Of a stretch of 64,000 bases of DNA, positions 21,898 through 30,972 are shown in pieces (positions within the stretch are counted from its first letter, which is position 1; every line of letters starts with the position of its first letter). The position numbers and the translations under genes were made by a program. The notes below the pieces were generated by a model. That model ran no database searches and was not told the DNA's origin. It worked only from the letters and a program-made list of their open reading frames with translations. Origin of the DNA: Acidovorax soli. Its GTDB lineage: Bacteria > Pseudomonadota > Gammaproteobacteria > Burkholderiales > Burkholderiaceae_C. The DNA lies in the NCBI RefSeq assembly GCF_900107605.1, contig NZ_FNQJ01000019.1, forward strand, positions 1-64,000. The letters run 5' to 3'.

Positions 21898-22767
21898 TTA
21901 GCGGCCATCCAGCTCGCGATGGCGTCGTAGAACGGTCCATCGGTCGCTGAATACCTGGGCCAATTGCTCCACGAGATAGACGGATCTGTGCTGACCGCCC
22001 GTGCATCCGACGGCTACCGTCACATAGCTTCGGTGGTTTCGGTCCAGCATGTCCAGCCAATAGGAGAGAAATTTCTCGATGTGCTGGCCCATCAGCCCCA
22101 CATCCACCTGCTGGCGTAGAAAGTCCGCGACGGGGGCATCCAGTCCTGTCAGGTCGCGCAGCGCGGGTTCGTAATGGGGGTTGGGCAACATCCGGACGTC
22201 GAACACATAGTCGGCATCCACGGGAATTCCCCGCTTGAATGCGAACGACTGGAAAACCAGTGTGAGCTGCCCCGGCGCCGATGGCATCAGGTCTTTGACA
22301 TAGCTCTGGAGCTGGGATGCCCTTATCGTGCTGGTGTCTATGACATGTGCCTGCTCCCGCAGATCGGCCAGCAACTCGCGCTCCAGTTCAATCACCTGCG
22401 TGAGTGCTCGACGGCCATCTGGAACATCATCATGCGACAAAGGATGGCGACGCCGTGTTTCAGAAAAACGGCGAACCAGTGTTTCTGTGGTGGCATCCAG
22501 GAAGATGGACTGAACAATCACCCCCTGTTTGCGCAGACGGTCCAGTTCCCGGGGTACTTGCGGTAGTGACGTGGCGCTGCGCACATCCATGGCGATTGCC
22601 ACGCGGTTCCCGTGGTGCTTGTGTTCCAGTGCAACAAAGGCGGGGAGCAATTCAGGGGGCAGGTTGTCAACGCAGTAATAGCCGGAATCCTCCATCGCAT
22701 GCAACGCCACGGATTTTCCCGAGCCAGACATCCCGGTGATCAGCACAATTTCCAGGGACATGGTCAT
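21898..22767 (-). CDS. rapZ: RNase adapter/nucleotide-binding protein RapZ
   Basis: RapZ-family P-loop protein, 289 residues. Walker A is GMSGSGKS near the N-terminus, and the C-terminal domain carries [15 protein letters not shown]. In E. coli it controls GlmZ RNA and glucosamine-6-phosphate level; whether it does so here is unknown. ATG at 22767 overlaps the recN stop (TGATG). In many proteobacteria rapZ sits with ptsN or hprK, so a recN-rapZ order is worth noting. Confidence 0.95.
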   Translation of the reverse strand: MTMSLEIVLITGMSGSGKSVALHAMEDSGYYCVDNLPPELLPAFVALEHKHHGNRVAIAMDVRSATSLPQVPRELDRLRKQGVIVQSIFLDATTETLVRRFSETRRRHPLSHDDVPDGRRALTQVIELERELLADLREQAHVIDTSTIRASQLQSYVKDLMPSAPGQLTLVFQSFAFKRGIPVDADYVFDVRMLPNPHYEPALRDLTGLDAPVADFLRQQVDVGLMGQHIEKFLSYWLDMLDRNHRSYVTVAVGCTGGQHRSVYLVEQLAQVFSDRWTVLRRHRELDGR

Positions 22768-24431
22768 CAACTCTTTATCGGGGTAGCGGCAAGGCCCAGC
22801 ATTTCGCTGGCATGCGCCAGGGTGGTTCCAGTGGGGTGTTCACCGCCGAGCATGCGGGCCACTTCTGCAATCCGCTGCTCGCCCGAAAGCGGCGCGACAG
22901 TGCTGGTGGTTCCGGCCGCATCGCGACGCTTGGACACCATGAGGTGGTGGTCTGCATAGGCTGCCACCTGCGGCAAGTGGGTGACTGCCAGCACCTGCCG
23001 GTCGCGCCCCAGTTGCCGCATCAATCGACCCACTGTTTCTGCCACGGCCCCTCCGACGCCGGAATCCACTTCGTCAAAAACGAGGGTGGGTGCCGTACCC
23101 AGTTCGCTGGTGGTCACGGAGATGGCCAGGGAAAGCCGTGACAGCTCTCCGCCAGATGCGACCTTGCCGATGGGGCGCGGCGTCATGCCAGGGTGGCCTG
23201 CCACGAGAAAGGCAACGTCGTCCAATCCATGCAGTGCGGGTTCAGAGGCCTTTGTCACCGAAACCTCAAACACGCCTCCCGTCATTCCCAGGCCCTGCAT
23301 CGCCTGTGTGATGGCTGCGGACAGCTGGGGAGCAGCCTTTGTCCTACCGCGCGAAATGGCGCGTGCGATGGTTTGGTAGGCTTTGGCGGTGCTCGCCTGG
23401 GTTGATTCGAGGCTGGCGAGGTCGGCTGCAGCGTCCAGACGCAACAGTTCTGTTTTCCAAGCTTGCAGCAAGGCGGGCAATTCTGAAGGTTGACGCTTGT
23501 AGCGCCTCGCCAGAGTCATCCATTGCGACACGCGCAGGTCGAGATCTGCAAGACGTTCCGGGTCCAGGTCGGTACGTCTCAGATAGGCTTGCAGCGAGCG
23601 GATGACATCGCTGGTTTGCGCCAGGCTGGACGAGAGGATATTTGCCAGGTCGCCAAATGCCGGTTCAAGCTGTTCGTGGTTTTGCAGTCGTGAGACCGCG
23701 CGCGTCAGTCTGGAATGTGCGCCCGACTCCTCCTCGTCAAGGGTTGCCAGTGCATCCTGAGCGGCTTCCAGCAGCGTGTGGGCGTGCGAGAGACGCTGGT
23801 GCTGGATTTCCAGGTCCACCCACTCATCGTCTCCGGGGGCCAGTTTGCTGATTTCAGCAATTTGCCATTGCAGCCGCTCGCGCTCTTGCTGAAGAGATGA
23901 TTGGGCCGCACGTGCTTCCTCCAGGATCTTCTGGGCGACACGCCATTGGGTCCAGCTTGCGGCCAATTCCTGCAGCGAAATACCCGCATAAGCGTCCAGC
24001 AAGCCGCGCACGGAATCCGGGCGGGTCAGACTCTGCCATGCGTGCTGGCCATGAATGTCCAATAGTTGATCCCCGAGATAGCGCAGTTGTGTTGCGGTCG
24101 CCGGCGTGCCATTGATCCACGCTCGGCTTTTCCCCTGGGTGTCCACGGTTCTGCGCAGTAGCAAGATATCGTTGGCCTCTATCCCCGCTTCTTCGAGCCA
24201 TGGCTGCAAGTGGTGGGGGGAATCGAATTCCGCGCACACATCGGCATGGCGGGCACCTTCACGCACGTACCCTGCATCCGCGCGAGCGCCCAGTGCCAGT
24301 TGCAGCGCATCCACCAGAATCGATTTGCCGGCCCCGGTTTCCCCGGTCAACACGGTGAAGCCTGTCTGTAGATCCAGAGCAAGTTCTCGAACAATCACGA
24401 AGTCCCGCAGGGTGATTCGCCTGAGCGCCAT
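22767..24431 (-). CDS. recN: DNA repair protein RecN
   Basis: RecN is an SMC-like ATPase acting in double-strand break repair. The 554-residue protein has Walker A GETGAGKS at residues about 30-37, a central coiled-coil region, and the distal ABC signature [13 protein letters not shown] with Walker [13 protein letters not shown]. It starts two bases after the nadK stop and overlaps rapZ, so nadK-recN-rapZ form one operon. Confidence 0.97.
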   Translation of the reverse strand: MALRRITLRDFVIVRELALDLQTGFTVLTGETGAGKSILVDALQLALGARADAGYVREGARHADVCAEFDSPHHLQPWLEEAGIEANDILLLRRTVDTQGKSRAWINGTPATATQLRYLGDQLLDIHGQHAWQSLTRPDSVRGLLDAYAGISLQELAASWTQWRVAQKILEEARAAQSSLQQERERLQWQIAEISKLAPGDDEWVDLEIQHQRLSHAHTLLEAAQDALATLDEEESGAHSRLTRAVSRLQNHEQLEPAFGDLANILSSSLAQTSDVIRSLQAYLRRTDLDPERLADLDLRVSQWMTLARRYKRQPSELPALLQAWKTELLRLDAAADLASLESTQASTAKAYQTIARAISRGRTKAAPQLSAAITQAMQGLGMTGGVFEVSVTKASEPALHGLDDVAFLVAGHPGMTPRPIGKVASGGELSRLSLAISVTTSELGTAPTLVFDEVDSGVGGAVAETVGRLMRQLGRDRQVLAVTHLPQVAAYADHHLMVSKRRDAAGTTSTVAPLSGEQRIAEVARMLGGEHPTGTTLAHASEMLGLAATPIKS

Positions 24432-24433
24432 GA

Positions 24434-25330
24434 TCAGGAGCCCCCTTCGTTCCAGCGTAACTTCTTGCGCAGTGTCGCGAAATAGTTCCAGCCGAGCGGG
24501 TGCAAGAACCGGACGCTGTGCTCGGAGCGCTGAACAAGAATCCGGTCACCGTGCAGCAGTGACGCCAGAGACTGCATGTCGAAATTGGCGCTGACGTCCC
24601 TGCCACTCACTATCTCGACGGCCACTTCGGTGGCGTCCGATAGAACGATAGGGCGGTTTGAAAGGGTATGGGGTGCAATCGGAACCAGTACCCACCCTGG
24701 GATGGACGGATGGAGCATGGGGCCGCCCGCGGAAAGTGCGTAGGCTGTTGATCCGGTGGGTGAAGCAATGATGAGCCCGTCAGCCCTCTGGTTGGCCACG
24801 AATTGCCCGCCCACTTCCACGCGAAGCTCCACCATGCCGGATGTGGCTCCGCGGTTCACCACGACATCGTTCATGGCAAGGGCTTCGAAAACCGTGGCCT
24901 GCCCACGAACCACGCGTGCGCGCATCAGGGGGCGCAAATCCTCTTCGTACTCTCCGCAAAGCATGGGAGTGAGCGCCGCCTGAAAGCTGCCGAAGGGGAT
25001 GTCGGTGATGAAGCCCAGGCGTCCCTGATTGATTCCGATCAGCGGGGTGCCATAGCGCGCGAGCTGTCGACCGATGCCGAGCATGGTGCCATCTCCGCCA
25101 ACGACGAGCCCCAGCTCGCATTGGGCACCAATGGTGTCCACGTCCATGGCGGGATAGGCGGTCAGTTTGGTATTGATGGCGGTTTCTTTTTCAAGCACCA
25201 CCTGACATCCCTGGCGAACCAGAAACTGAGCTATCTCTTCGAGGGCGTGGCGCGAGCTATCGGCCATGGCGCCTGCAGCAGTTGCCTGATACTTGCCGAT
25301 AAGCGCAACATGGCGGAAATTGGACGTCAT
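24434..25330 (-). CDS. nadK: NAD kinase
   Basis: NadK phosphorylates NAD to NADP. The 298-residue protein has the GGDGTML motif, the NQGRLGF loop, the MNDVVVNRG segment and the glycine-rich [16 protein letters not shown]. It is first in a minus-strand operon with recN and rapZ. Only 28 bases separate its start from the divergent hrcA start. Confidence 0.97.
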   Translation of the reverse strand: MTSNFRHVALIGKYQATAAGAMADSSRHALEEIAQFLVRQGCQVVLEKETAINTKLTAYPAMDVDTIGAQCELGLVVGGDGTMLGIGRQLARYGTPLIGINQGRLGFITDIPFGSFQAALTPMLCGEYEEDLRPLMRARVVRGQATVFEALAMNDVVVNRGATSGMVELRVEVGGQFVANQRADGLIIASPTGSTAYALSAGGPMLHPSIPGWVLVPIAPHTLSNRPIVLSDATEVAVEIVSGRDVSANFDMQSLASLLHGDRILVQRSEHSVRFLHPLGWNYFATLRKKLRWNEGGS

Positions 25331-25358
25331 CGCGAAATTACATCATTAAAATCATTCC

Positions 25359-26363
25359 ATGCTCGATGACCGTGCCAAGTTGTTGCTGAAAGCGCTGGTC
25401 GAGCGCTACATCGCCGATGGGCAGCCTGTGGGTTCTCGCACCCTGTCGCGCGCTTCCGGGTTGGAGCTGTCCCCGGCAACGATACGCAATGTCATGGCGG
25501 ATCTGGAGGAACTGGGGTTGATCGCAAGCCCCCATACGTCCGCTGGAAGGATCCCCACGGCGCGTGGCTACCGCCTGTTTGTGGACACCATGCTGACGGT
25601 GCAGCGGGACCCCCTGACGCCGCCACAACTGGCGCCAGAGCAGCCGCAAAAAGTGATTGCCAATGCGGCGCACCTTTTGTCGAACCTCTCCCAGTTTGTG
25701 GGCGTCGTGATGGCGCCGCGGCGCACCTCCGTGTTCCGCCATATCGAATTTCTTCGACTTTCGGAGCGCCGGTTGCTGGTGATCATTGTTTCACCGGAGG
25801 GCGATGTGCAAAACCGTGTCATCTTCACCGAGGTGGACTATTCACAGTCGCAGTTGATCGAGGCCGCCAACTTCCTGAATGCCCACTATGCCGGTTTGGC
25901 CATGGAGCAAGTCCGTGAAAAGCTCAAATCGGAGGTGGACATGCTGCGAGGGGAGATCGCTTCATTGATGCAGGCTGCGGTCAACATCAGTTCGGAAGCC
26001 CTTTCCGAAGCCCAGGATGAAGTCGTCATTTCTGGCGAAAGAAACCTGCTGGCAGTGAGCGATTTCTCTAGCGACATGGGCAATCTTCGCAGGGCCTTCG
26101 ATTTGTTCGAGCAGAAAACCCAGATACTTCGCCTTCTGGACATCTCCAGCCAGGCAGAGGGCGTCCGTATCTACATCGGCGGAGAGAGCCAGGTTGTGCC
26201 GTTCGAAGAGCTTTCGATTGTTAGCGCACCTTACGAAGTGGATGGCAGAGTGGTGGGTACGCTGGGGGTGATTGGCCCCACCCGCATGCCCTATGACCGG
26301 ATGATTCAGATCGTGGACATCACTTCCAAGCTGGTGTCCAACGCGCTCAGCTACCGCAAATAA
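25359..26363 (+). CDS. hrcA: Heat-inducible transcription repressor HrcA
   Basis: HrcA represses chaperone genes by binding CIRCE elements. The 334-residue protein has the N-terminal winged helix ([19 protein letters not shown], then [16 protein letters not shown]) and the usual GAF-like regulatory part. No CIRCE inverted repeat is visible in the 28 bases upstream, so autoregulation through it is not supported here. The next plus-strand features are tRNA sequences. Confidence 0.97.
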   Translation: MLDDRAKLLLKALVERYIADGQPVGSRTLSRASGLELSPATIRNVMADLEELGLIASPHTSAGRIPTARGYRLFVDTMLTVQRDPLTPPQLAPEQPQKVIANAAHLLSNLSQFVGVVMAPRRTSVFRHIEFLRLSERRLLVIIVSPEGDVQNRVIFTEVDYSQSQLIEAANFLNAHYAGLAMEQVREKLKSEVDMLRGEIASLMQAAVNISSEALSEAQDEVVISGERNLLAVSDFSSDMGNLRRAFDLFEQKTQILRLLDISSQAEGVRIYIGGESQVVPFEELSIVSAPYEVDGRVVGTLGVIGPTRMPYDRMIQIVDITSKLVSNALSYRK

Positions 26364-26411
26364 ACACCCTACAATACTTGCAGTGCCCCGTCTGCTTCAG
26401 CGTTGGCGCGA

Positions 26412-26485
26412 GGGGCGTTAGCTCAGTTGGTTCGAGCAGGGGTCTCATAATACATCGTTCAAGATGTTGAGGTGGGGCAATAAGC
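26412..26485 (+). pseudogene. Broken tRNA-Met (CAT) remnant
   Basis: The 5' half is tRNA-like: acceptor strand GGGGCGT, D-arm GCTC-AGTTGGTTC-GAGC and anticodon loop CTCATAA with CAT. The 3' half does not fit. The 5' anticodon strand GGGGT has no partner after the loop, and no ACGCCCC acceptor strand or CCA follows. A T-arm-like hairpin (ACATC-GTTCAA-GATGT) follows too early. It is probably a truncated duplicate of the tRNA gene downstream. The right boundary is approximate. Confidence 0.6.
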
Positions 26486-26567
26486 TCAATAAAATCAACA
26501 GCTTGCACGGGGGTGTTGCGAAAGCGAAGCCACCGTGTAATAGCCAAGTAACAAAGCCAAAAATTTC

Positions 26568-26646
26568 GGGACGCTAGCTCATGCTTGGTTAGAGCAGTAG
26601 ACTCATAATCTATTGGTGCCGTGTTCGACTCACGGGCGTCCTACCA
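26568..26646 (+). tRNA. tRNA-Met or tRNA-Ile2 (CAT)
   Basis: A complete 79-base tRNA with encoded CCA. The acceptor GGGACGC pairs with GCGTCCT (one G-T pair), the D-stem is GCTC/GAGC with an 11-base loop, the anticodon stem GTAGA/TCTAT holds CTCATAA (CAT), and the T-arm is CCGTG-TTCGACT-CACGG. The first acceptor pair is not mismatched like an initiator tRNA, so it is elongator Met or the lysidine-modified Ile tRNA; I cannot separate these by eye. Confidence 0.88.
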
Positions 26647-26650
26647 AAAC

Positions 26651-26682
26651 AAAACCCCAGCCCTCACCATCTGGGGTTTTTT
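26651..26682. terminator. Bidirectional terminator after tRNA-Met and the Lrp gene
   Basis: A perfect 10-bp stem, AAAACCCCAG/CTGGGGTTTT, with a 10-base loop and a T-run in the plus direction; T4 also follows in the minus direction. It lies between the convergent tRNA and lrp-type gene and can serve both. Confidence 0.85.
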
Positions 26683-26709
26683 CGTTATGGCACCCCGCGA
26701 AGCCCCCGG

Positions 26710-27192
26710 CTACAAATTGTGCAGTGGCAACGCAGTTTTGTAGCGTACCTGCTTGAGTGCAAAACTGGAGCGGATTTTCTCTACCTGGGCAATGGGCGAG
26801 AGCTGTTCCAGGATGAAGCTCTCCAGCGTAGGCATGTCAGGCACGGCCACACGCAACAGGTAGTCGGCATCCCCCGTCATGAGGTAGCACTCCATTACCT
26901 CATCACGGATGGTGATGCGTTCTTCAAATTCCTGCAGAGTCTGGCGGCTCTGCTGCTTGAGGCTGATGGAGATGAACACGTTCAGATGCAGCCCCAGCTG
27001 TTGCGCGTCGAGCAACGCCACGTATTGCCGGATCAACCCCCGTGCTTCCAGCGCCCGCACGCGGGCCAGACAGGGAGAGGGCGACAAGTGAACCCGGCGG
27101 GCCAACTCGACATTGGACAGGCTGGCGTCAGCCTGAAGCTCGGACAGAATCTTCAGATCGGTAGCATCGAAGTGATTTGTGCTTTGATTCAT
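26710..27192 (-). CDS. Lrp/AsnC family transcription regulator
   Basis: A 160-residue Lrp/AsnC regulator with an N-terminal helix-turn-helix ([24 protein letters not shown], about residues 25-48) and a C-terminal RAM ligand domain ([22 protein letters not shown]). It is divergent from an aceE-type gene with 107 bases between starts, so it likely controls that gene in response to an amino acid or 2-oxo acid. A similar pairing, MdeR with the E1-like MdeB, is known from Pseudomonas methionine catabolism. Confidence 0.92.
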   Translation of the reverse strand: MNQSTNHFDATDLKILSELQADASLSNVELARRVHLSPSPCLARVRALEARGLIRQYVALLDAQQLGLHLNVFISISLKQQSRQTLQEFEERITIRDEVMECYLMTGDADYLLRVAVPDMPTLESFILEQLSPIAQVEKIRSSFALKQVRYKTALPLHNL

Positions 27193-27299
27193 GGTACTGG
27201 CAGTGTTTTGTGCCTTTTTTTGATTTTATAGATCGCAGTTCAACATCAACTGCCTGCCATTGATCCCTACAGTCTTGATCTTCTCGGGAGACCCTTGCC

Positions 27300-29906
27300 A
27301 TGAACGACATGACCCAGCAGAGCCATTTCACCCAGCTGACTGCGGCGGACACCAATCCAACAGAAACCCAGGAGTGGCGCGATGCCTTGCTGTCGCTGGC
27401 CGCCACCGAAGGTTCGGCACGCGTGCGACAGATCCTGGATGAACTGGCCCGCCTGGCACGCACGCAGCGCATAGGCTGGCAGCCCGAGCTGAACACGCCT
27501 TACATCAACACCATCGGGGTTGAGCAGCAGCCGGTGTTCCCCGGCGACCTTGCCATCGAGGAGCGCCTGGCCTCGCTGATGCGCTGGAACGCGCTGGCCA
27601 TGGTGGTGCGCGCCAACCAGGCCTACGGCGAACTCGGCGGCCACATCGCCAGCTACGCCAGCGCGGCCGATCTGTTCGAGACCGGTTTCAACCACTTCTT
27701 CCATGCGCGCAACGCCACGCACGGCGGTGACCTCGTGTTCTTCCAGCCGCACAGCGCGCCCGGTGTGTACGCCCGCGCGTACCTCGAAGGCCGTCTGAGC
27801 GAGGCCGATCTGATGCACTACCGCCAGGAGATCACCGCGCCTGAGAGCGGTGCGCGCGGCCTCTCCAGCTACCCGCACCCGTGGCTGATGCCCGACTTCT
27901 GGCAGTTCCCCACCGGCTCCATGGGCATCGGTCCGATCAGCTCCATCTACCACGCGCGCTTCATGCGCTACCTCACGCACCGCCAGTTGCTCGATTGCGG
28001 TGCACGCAAAGTCTGGGGCGTTTTCGGCGACGGCGAGATGGACGAGCCCGAGAGCATGAGCGCGCTCACGCTGGCCGCGCGCGAGAAGCTCGACAACCTG
28101 GTCTGGGTGGTCAACTGCAACCTGCAGCGCCTGGACGGTCCGGTGCGGGGCAACGGCCGCATCATCGACGAGCTGGAAAAGCTCTTTGCCGGCGCGGGCT
28201 GGGATGTGATCAAGCTGGTCTGGGGCAGCGACTGGGACGGCCTGTTCGCACGCGACACCACCGGAGCCCTGGTGCGCGCCTTTGCCAATACGGTGGACGG
28301 ACAGATGCAGACCTTTGCCGCCAAGGATGGCCGCTTCAACCGCGACAACTTCTTTGGCCAGAACCCCGAGCTGGCAGCGCTGGCCCAGGGCATGACCGAC
28401 GAGCAGATCGATCGTCTCAAGCGCGGCGGTCACGACCTGGTGAAGATCCACGCCGCCTATGCGGCTGCTTCGGCCCACACCGGCCAGCCCACCGTCATCC
28501 TGGCGCAAACCAAAAAAGGCTACGGCATGGGCAGCGCGGGCCAGGGCAAGATGACCACGCACAGCCAGAAAAAGCTGGACGAGACCGATCTGATCGAATT
28601 TCGCAACCGCTTCAATCTGCCACTTACCGACGAGCAGGCCAAGGGGCTGGAATTCTTCAAGCCCGCGGATGACAGCCCCGAAATGCACTACCTGCGCGAG
28701 CACCGCGCGGCGCTGGGCGGTGCCCTGCCGCAGCGCGAGACCGCGTGCACCGTGGTGCCGGTACCCGCGATCGACCGCTACGCGCAGTTCGCGCTCAAGG
28801 CAGATGGCAAGGAGATGAGCACCACCATGGCCTTCGTGCGCATGCTCGGCACTCTGCTCAAGGAGCAGGAGCTGGGCCCGCGCATCGTGCCCATCGTGGC
28901 CGACGAGGCGCGCACCTTCGGCATGGCCAACCTGTTCAAGCAGGTTGGCATCTACAGCAGCGTCGGCCAGCGCTACGCGCCCGAAGATATCGGCTCGGTG
29001 CTCTCGTACCGCGAGGCGCTGGAAGGCCAGATCCTGGAAGAAGGCATCAGCGAGGCCGGTGCCATCGCCAGCTGGACGGCTGCAGCCACCAGCTACAGCG
29101 TGCACGGCCTGGCCATGCTGCCGTTTTACATCTACTACTCCATGTTCGGCTTCCAGCGCGTGGGCGACGCCATCTGGGCCGCTGCCGACCAGCGCGCACG
29201 CGGCTTCCTGCTGGGGGCCACATCGGGCCGCACCACGTTAAGCGGCGAAGGTCTGCAGCACCAGGACGGCAGCAGCCACCTGGTGGCTGCCACCATTCCC
29301 AACTGCAAGGCCTACGACCCGGCGTTTGCGGGAGAGCTGGCCGTGATCATCGACGCGGGCATGCGCGAGATGCTGGTCGAGCAGCAGGACGTGTTCTATT
29401 ACGTCACGCTCATGAACGAGAACTACGCCAACCCCGACCTGCCAGAAGGCGCGGCCGGGGGCGTGCTGCGCGGTGGCTACCACTTCGGCAGCTACGGGCC
29501 ACAGGGTGGCGAGCGCGTCACCTTGCTGGGCTCGGGTGCCATCGTCACCGAAGTGGTTCAGGCCGCCCAGCAGCTGGCTGACCACAACATTGGCGTGGAC
29601 GTGTTCAGCATCACCAGCTGGAGCGAGCTGGCGCGCGACGGCATGGCGCAGGAGGCCCACGGAGCTGATGCCTATGTGGCGCAATTGCTGGCCGCCAGCG
29701 CAGGCTCCATTGTGGCCGCCACCGACTACGTGCGCGCCGTGCCCGAGAGCGTGCGCGCCTTCATGCCGCAGGGCCGGCGCTACAGCACGCTGGGCACCGA
29801 CGGCTTTGGCCGTAGCGACACGCGCGCGGCCTTGCGCTCTTTCTTCAAGGTCGATGCGGAAAGCATCGTGGCGCGCGCCCTGGCCGACATGGGAGTGAAA
29901 GCATGA
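27300..29906 (+). CDS. aceE: Pyruvate dehydrogenase E1-type (homodimeric) 2-oxo acid dehydrogenase
   Basis: A thiamine-diphosphate E1 of the homodimeric AceE type, 868 residues, a little short of the usual 885-900. The ThDP motif is [10 protein letters not shown] with the downstream [15 protein letters not shown], and the transketolase pyrimidine domain includes [15 protein letters not shown]. It is probably a paralogue dedicated to another 2-oxo acid, such as 2-oxobutyrate, since it has its own divergent Lrp regulator. The downstream E2 gene is broken, so the protein would need an E2 from elsewhere. A GGGAGA site precedes ATG at 27300. Confidence 0.9.
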   Translation: MNDMTQQSHFTQLTAADTNPTETQEWRDALLSLAATEGSARVRQILDELARLARTQRIGWQPELNTPYINTIGVEQQPVFPGDLAIEERLASLMRWNALAMVVRANQAYGELGGHIASYASAADLFETGFNHFFHARNATHGGDLVFFQPHSAPGVYARAYLEGRLSEADLMHYRQEITAPESGARGLSSYPHPWLMPDFWQFPTGSMGIGPISSIYHARFMRYLTHRQLLDCGARKVWGVFGDGEMDEPESMSALTLAAREKLDNLVWVVNCNLQRLDGPVRGNGRIIDELEKLFAGAGWDVIKLVWGSDWDGLFARDTTGALVRAFANTVDGQMQTFAAKDGRFNRDNFFGQNPELAALAQGMTDEQIDRLKRGGHDLVKIHAAYAAASAHTGQPTVILAQTKKGYGMGSAGQGKMTTHSQKKLDETDLIEFRNRFNLPLTDEQAKGLEFFKPADDSPEMHYLREHRAALGGALPQRETACTVVPVPAIDRYAQFALKADGKEMSTTMAFVRMLGTLLKEQELGPRIVPIVADEARTFGMANLFKQVGIYSSVGQRYAPEDIGSVLSYREALEGQILEEGISEAGAIASWTAAATSYSVHGLAMLPFYIYYSMFGFQRVGDAIWAAADQRARGFLLGATSGRTTLSGEGLQHQDGSSHLVAATIPNCKAYDPAFAGELAVIIDAGMREMLVEQQDVFYYVTLMNENYANPDLPEGAAGGVLRGGYHFGSYGPQGGERVTLLGSGAIVTEVVQAAQQLADHNIGVDVFSITSWSELARDGMAQEAHGADAYVAQLLAASAGSIVAATDYVRAVPESVRAFMPQGRRYSTLGTDGFGRSDTRAALRSFFKVDAESIVARALADMGVKA

Positions 29907-30115
29907 GCATCGTAGAAGTGAGGGTCCCGGACATTGGCGACATCGACGAAGTGGCCATCATCGAAGTGCTGGTTCAACCCGGCGACACCATCAAGGCCGG
30001 GCAAAGTCTGATCACCGTGGAGTCTGGCAAGGCCTCGACCCAAGCTTTCTTGTATGAGAAAGTTCATGAATCTGGGGGAGGGACCCTTCCGGTTGCATTA
30101 CAATCGCAGCTGTGA
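29903..30115 (+). pseudogene. Truncated E2 (lipoyl domain only) of a 2-oxo acid dehydrogenase
   Basis: The frame overlaps the E1 stop (ATGA) and begins as a normal E2: [23 protein letters not shown]. It carries the lipoyl-lysine region VESGKAST, with Gly in place of the nearly invariant Asp before Lys. Homology then stops at about base 30040, and 24 unrelated residues follow before TGA. An E2 should run for about 450 more residues; none are found in any frame downstream, so this is a deletion or rearrangement joint and not a simple frameshift. A lone lipoyl peptide might still be made. Confidence 0.75.
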
Positions 30116-30177
30116 TTTGAATGAGCGAACACTGACAGCAGATGATGCTGTGAGTGGTTGTCAAAAATAGTGTGAAG

Positions 30178-30207
30178 TTCAGATAAATCTGATTTTCATG
30201 CTATAAT
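30178..30207 (+). promoter_or_regulatory. Promoter of tRNA-Arg
   Basis: A consensus -10 TATAAT lies at 30202-30207 with a weak -35 TTCAGA at 30178-30183, spacer 18. The tRNA begins 11 bases after the -10 box. Confidence 0.65.
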
Positions 30208-30217
30208 TCAAAGCTTA

Positions 30218-30294
30218 GCGGCTGTAGCTCAGCTGGATAGAGTACTTGGCTACGAACCAAGGGGTCGTGGGTTCGATTCCTGCCAGCCGCACCA
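30218..30294 (+). tRNA. tRNA-Arg (ACG)
   Basis: A 77-base tRNA with CCA. The acceptor GCGGCTG pairs with CAGCCGC, the anticodon stem CTTGG/CCAAG holds loop CTACGAA (anticodon ACG), and the T-arm is GGGTTCGATTCC. It follows the truncated E2 and precedes greB. Confidence 0.96.
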
Positions 30295-30300
30295 ATGTTT

Positions 30301-30334
30301 AAAGCCTGCAACTGAAAAGTTGCAGGCTTTTTCA
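30301..30334. terminator. Terminator after tRNA-Arg
   Basis: A perfect 13-bp stem, AAAGCCTGCAACT/AGTTGCAGGCTTT, with loop GAAA and a following T-run. It is a strong intrinsic terminator, 6 bases after the tRNA. Confidence 0.93.
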
Positions 30335-30373
30335 TTTGCCGATTGCTTTTCTTCTTTCGGGCAAGATGCAGCC

Positions 30374-30943
30374 ATGAGCAAAGCCTTTACCAAGGAAGCG
30401 GATGCCGACGACGATGGTGATCTGACTTCACCACCGCTTCCGGTCGGTGGAAAAAACTACATCACCCCGCAAGGTTACGCTCGACTGCGGTCGGAGCTCT
30501 TGGCGTTGATCGACACCGAGCGCCCCAAGATCGTGGACATCGTTCACTGGGCTGCCAGCAATGGCGATCGTTCCGAGAACGGGGACTATCTCTATGGCAA
30601 GAAGCGGTTGCGCGAAATTGACCGGCGTATCAGGTTTCTGACCAAACGCCTGGAGATCGCTGAGATCGTGGATCCAGCCATCCACCAAGGAGGCGACCAG
30701 GTGTTTTTTGGTGCAACCGTTACGTACCTGGAAGATGGCAGTGTGGAGCGTACTGTCACCATCCTGGGGATTGATGAGGCCGATGGCAAACGTGGTCAGG
30801 TCAGCTGGATATCCCCGGTAGCGCGTGCGCTCCTGAAGTCCAGGGTGGGTGACGAAATTTCACTGGCCGCACCGAGCGGCTTGCATCGCCTGGAAGTGCT
30901 GGACGTTCGGTACCCCGGCAAACCAGTGCAAAAGGGGATCTGA
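30374..30943 (+). CDS. greB: Transcript cleavage factor GreB
   Basis: GreB rescues backtracked RNA polymerase by stimulating transcript cleavage. The 189-residue protein has an N-terminal coiled coil (GYARLRSELLALIDTERPKIV) with the acidic tip in SENGDYLYGKKRLREID, and a C-terminal FKBP-like domain (SWISPVARALL). The first 25 or so residues are an acidic extension. ATG at 30374 is preferred over a longer frame that would run through the terminator. It is convergent with spoT. Confidence 0.93.
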   Translation: MSKAFTKEADADDDGDLTSPPLPVGGKNYITPQGYARLRSELLALIDTERPKIVDIVHWAASNGDRSENGDYLYGKKRLREIDRRIRFLTKRLEIAEIVDPAIHQGGDQVFFGATVTYLEDGSVERTVTILGIDEADGKRGQVSWISPVARALLKSRVGDEISLAAPSGLHRLEVLDVRYPGKPVQKGI

Positions 30944-30972
30944 CACTGTATTGCCGATGTTCCGTTGTTTCA

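Noticed and set aside
25331-25358. CIRCE element before hrcA
   Set aside because: No TTAGCACTC...GAGTGCTAA pattern is found in the 28-base gap.
26412-26646. Group I intron splitting the tRNA-Met
   Set aside because: The distance is far too short for a self-splicing intron, no P/Q/R/S core is visible, and the downstream tRNA is complete by itself.
30035-30060. Stretch at the E2 break resembling an engineered lambda-type attachment site (CCCAAGCTTTCTTGTA)
   Set aside because: The match covers only about 15 bases with an inserted A, there is no cassette beside it, and chance similarity is enough to explain it.
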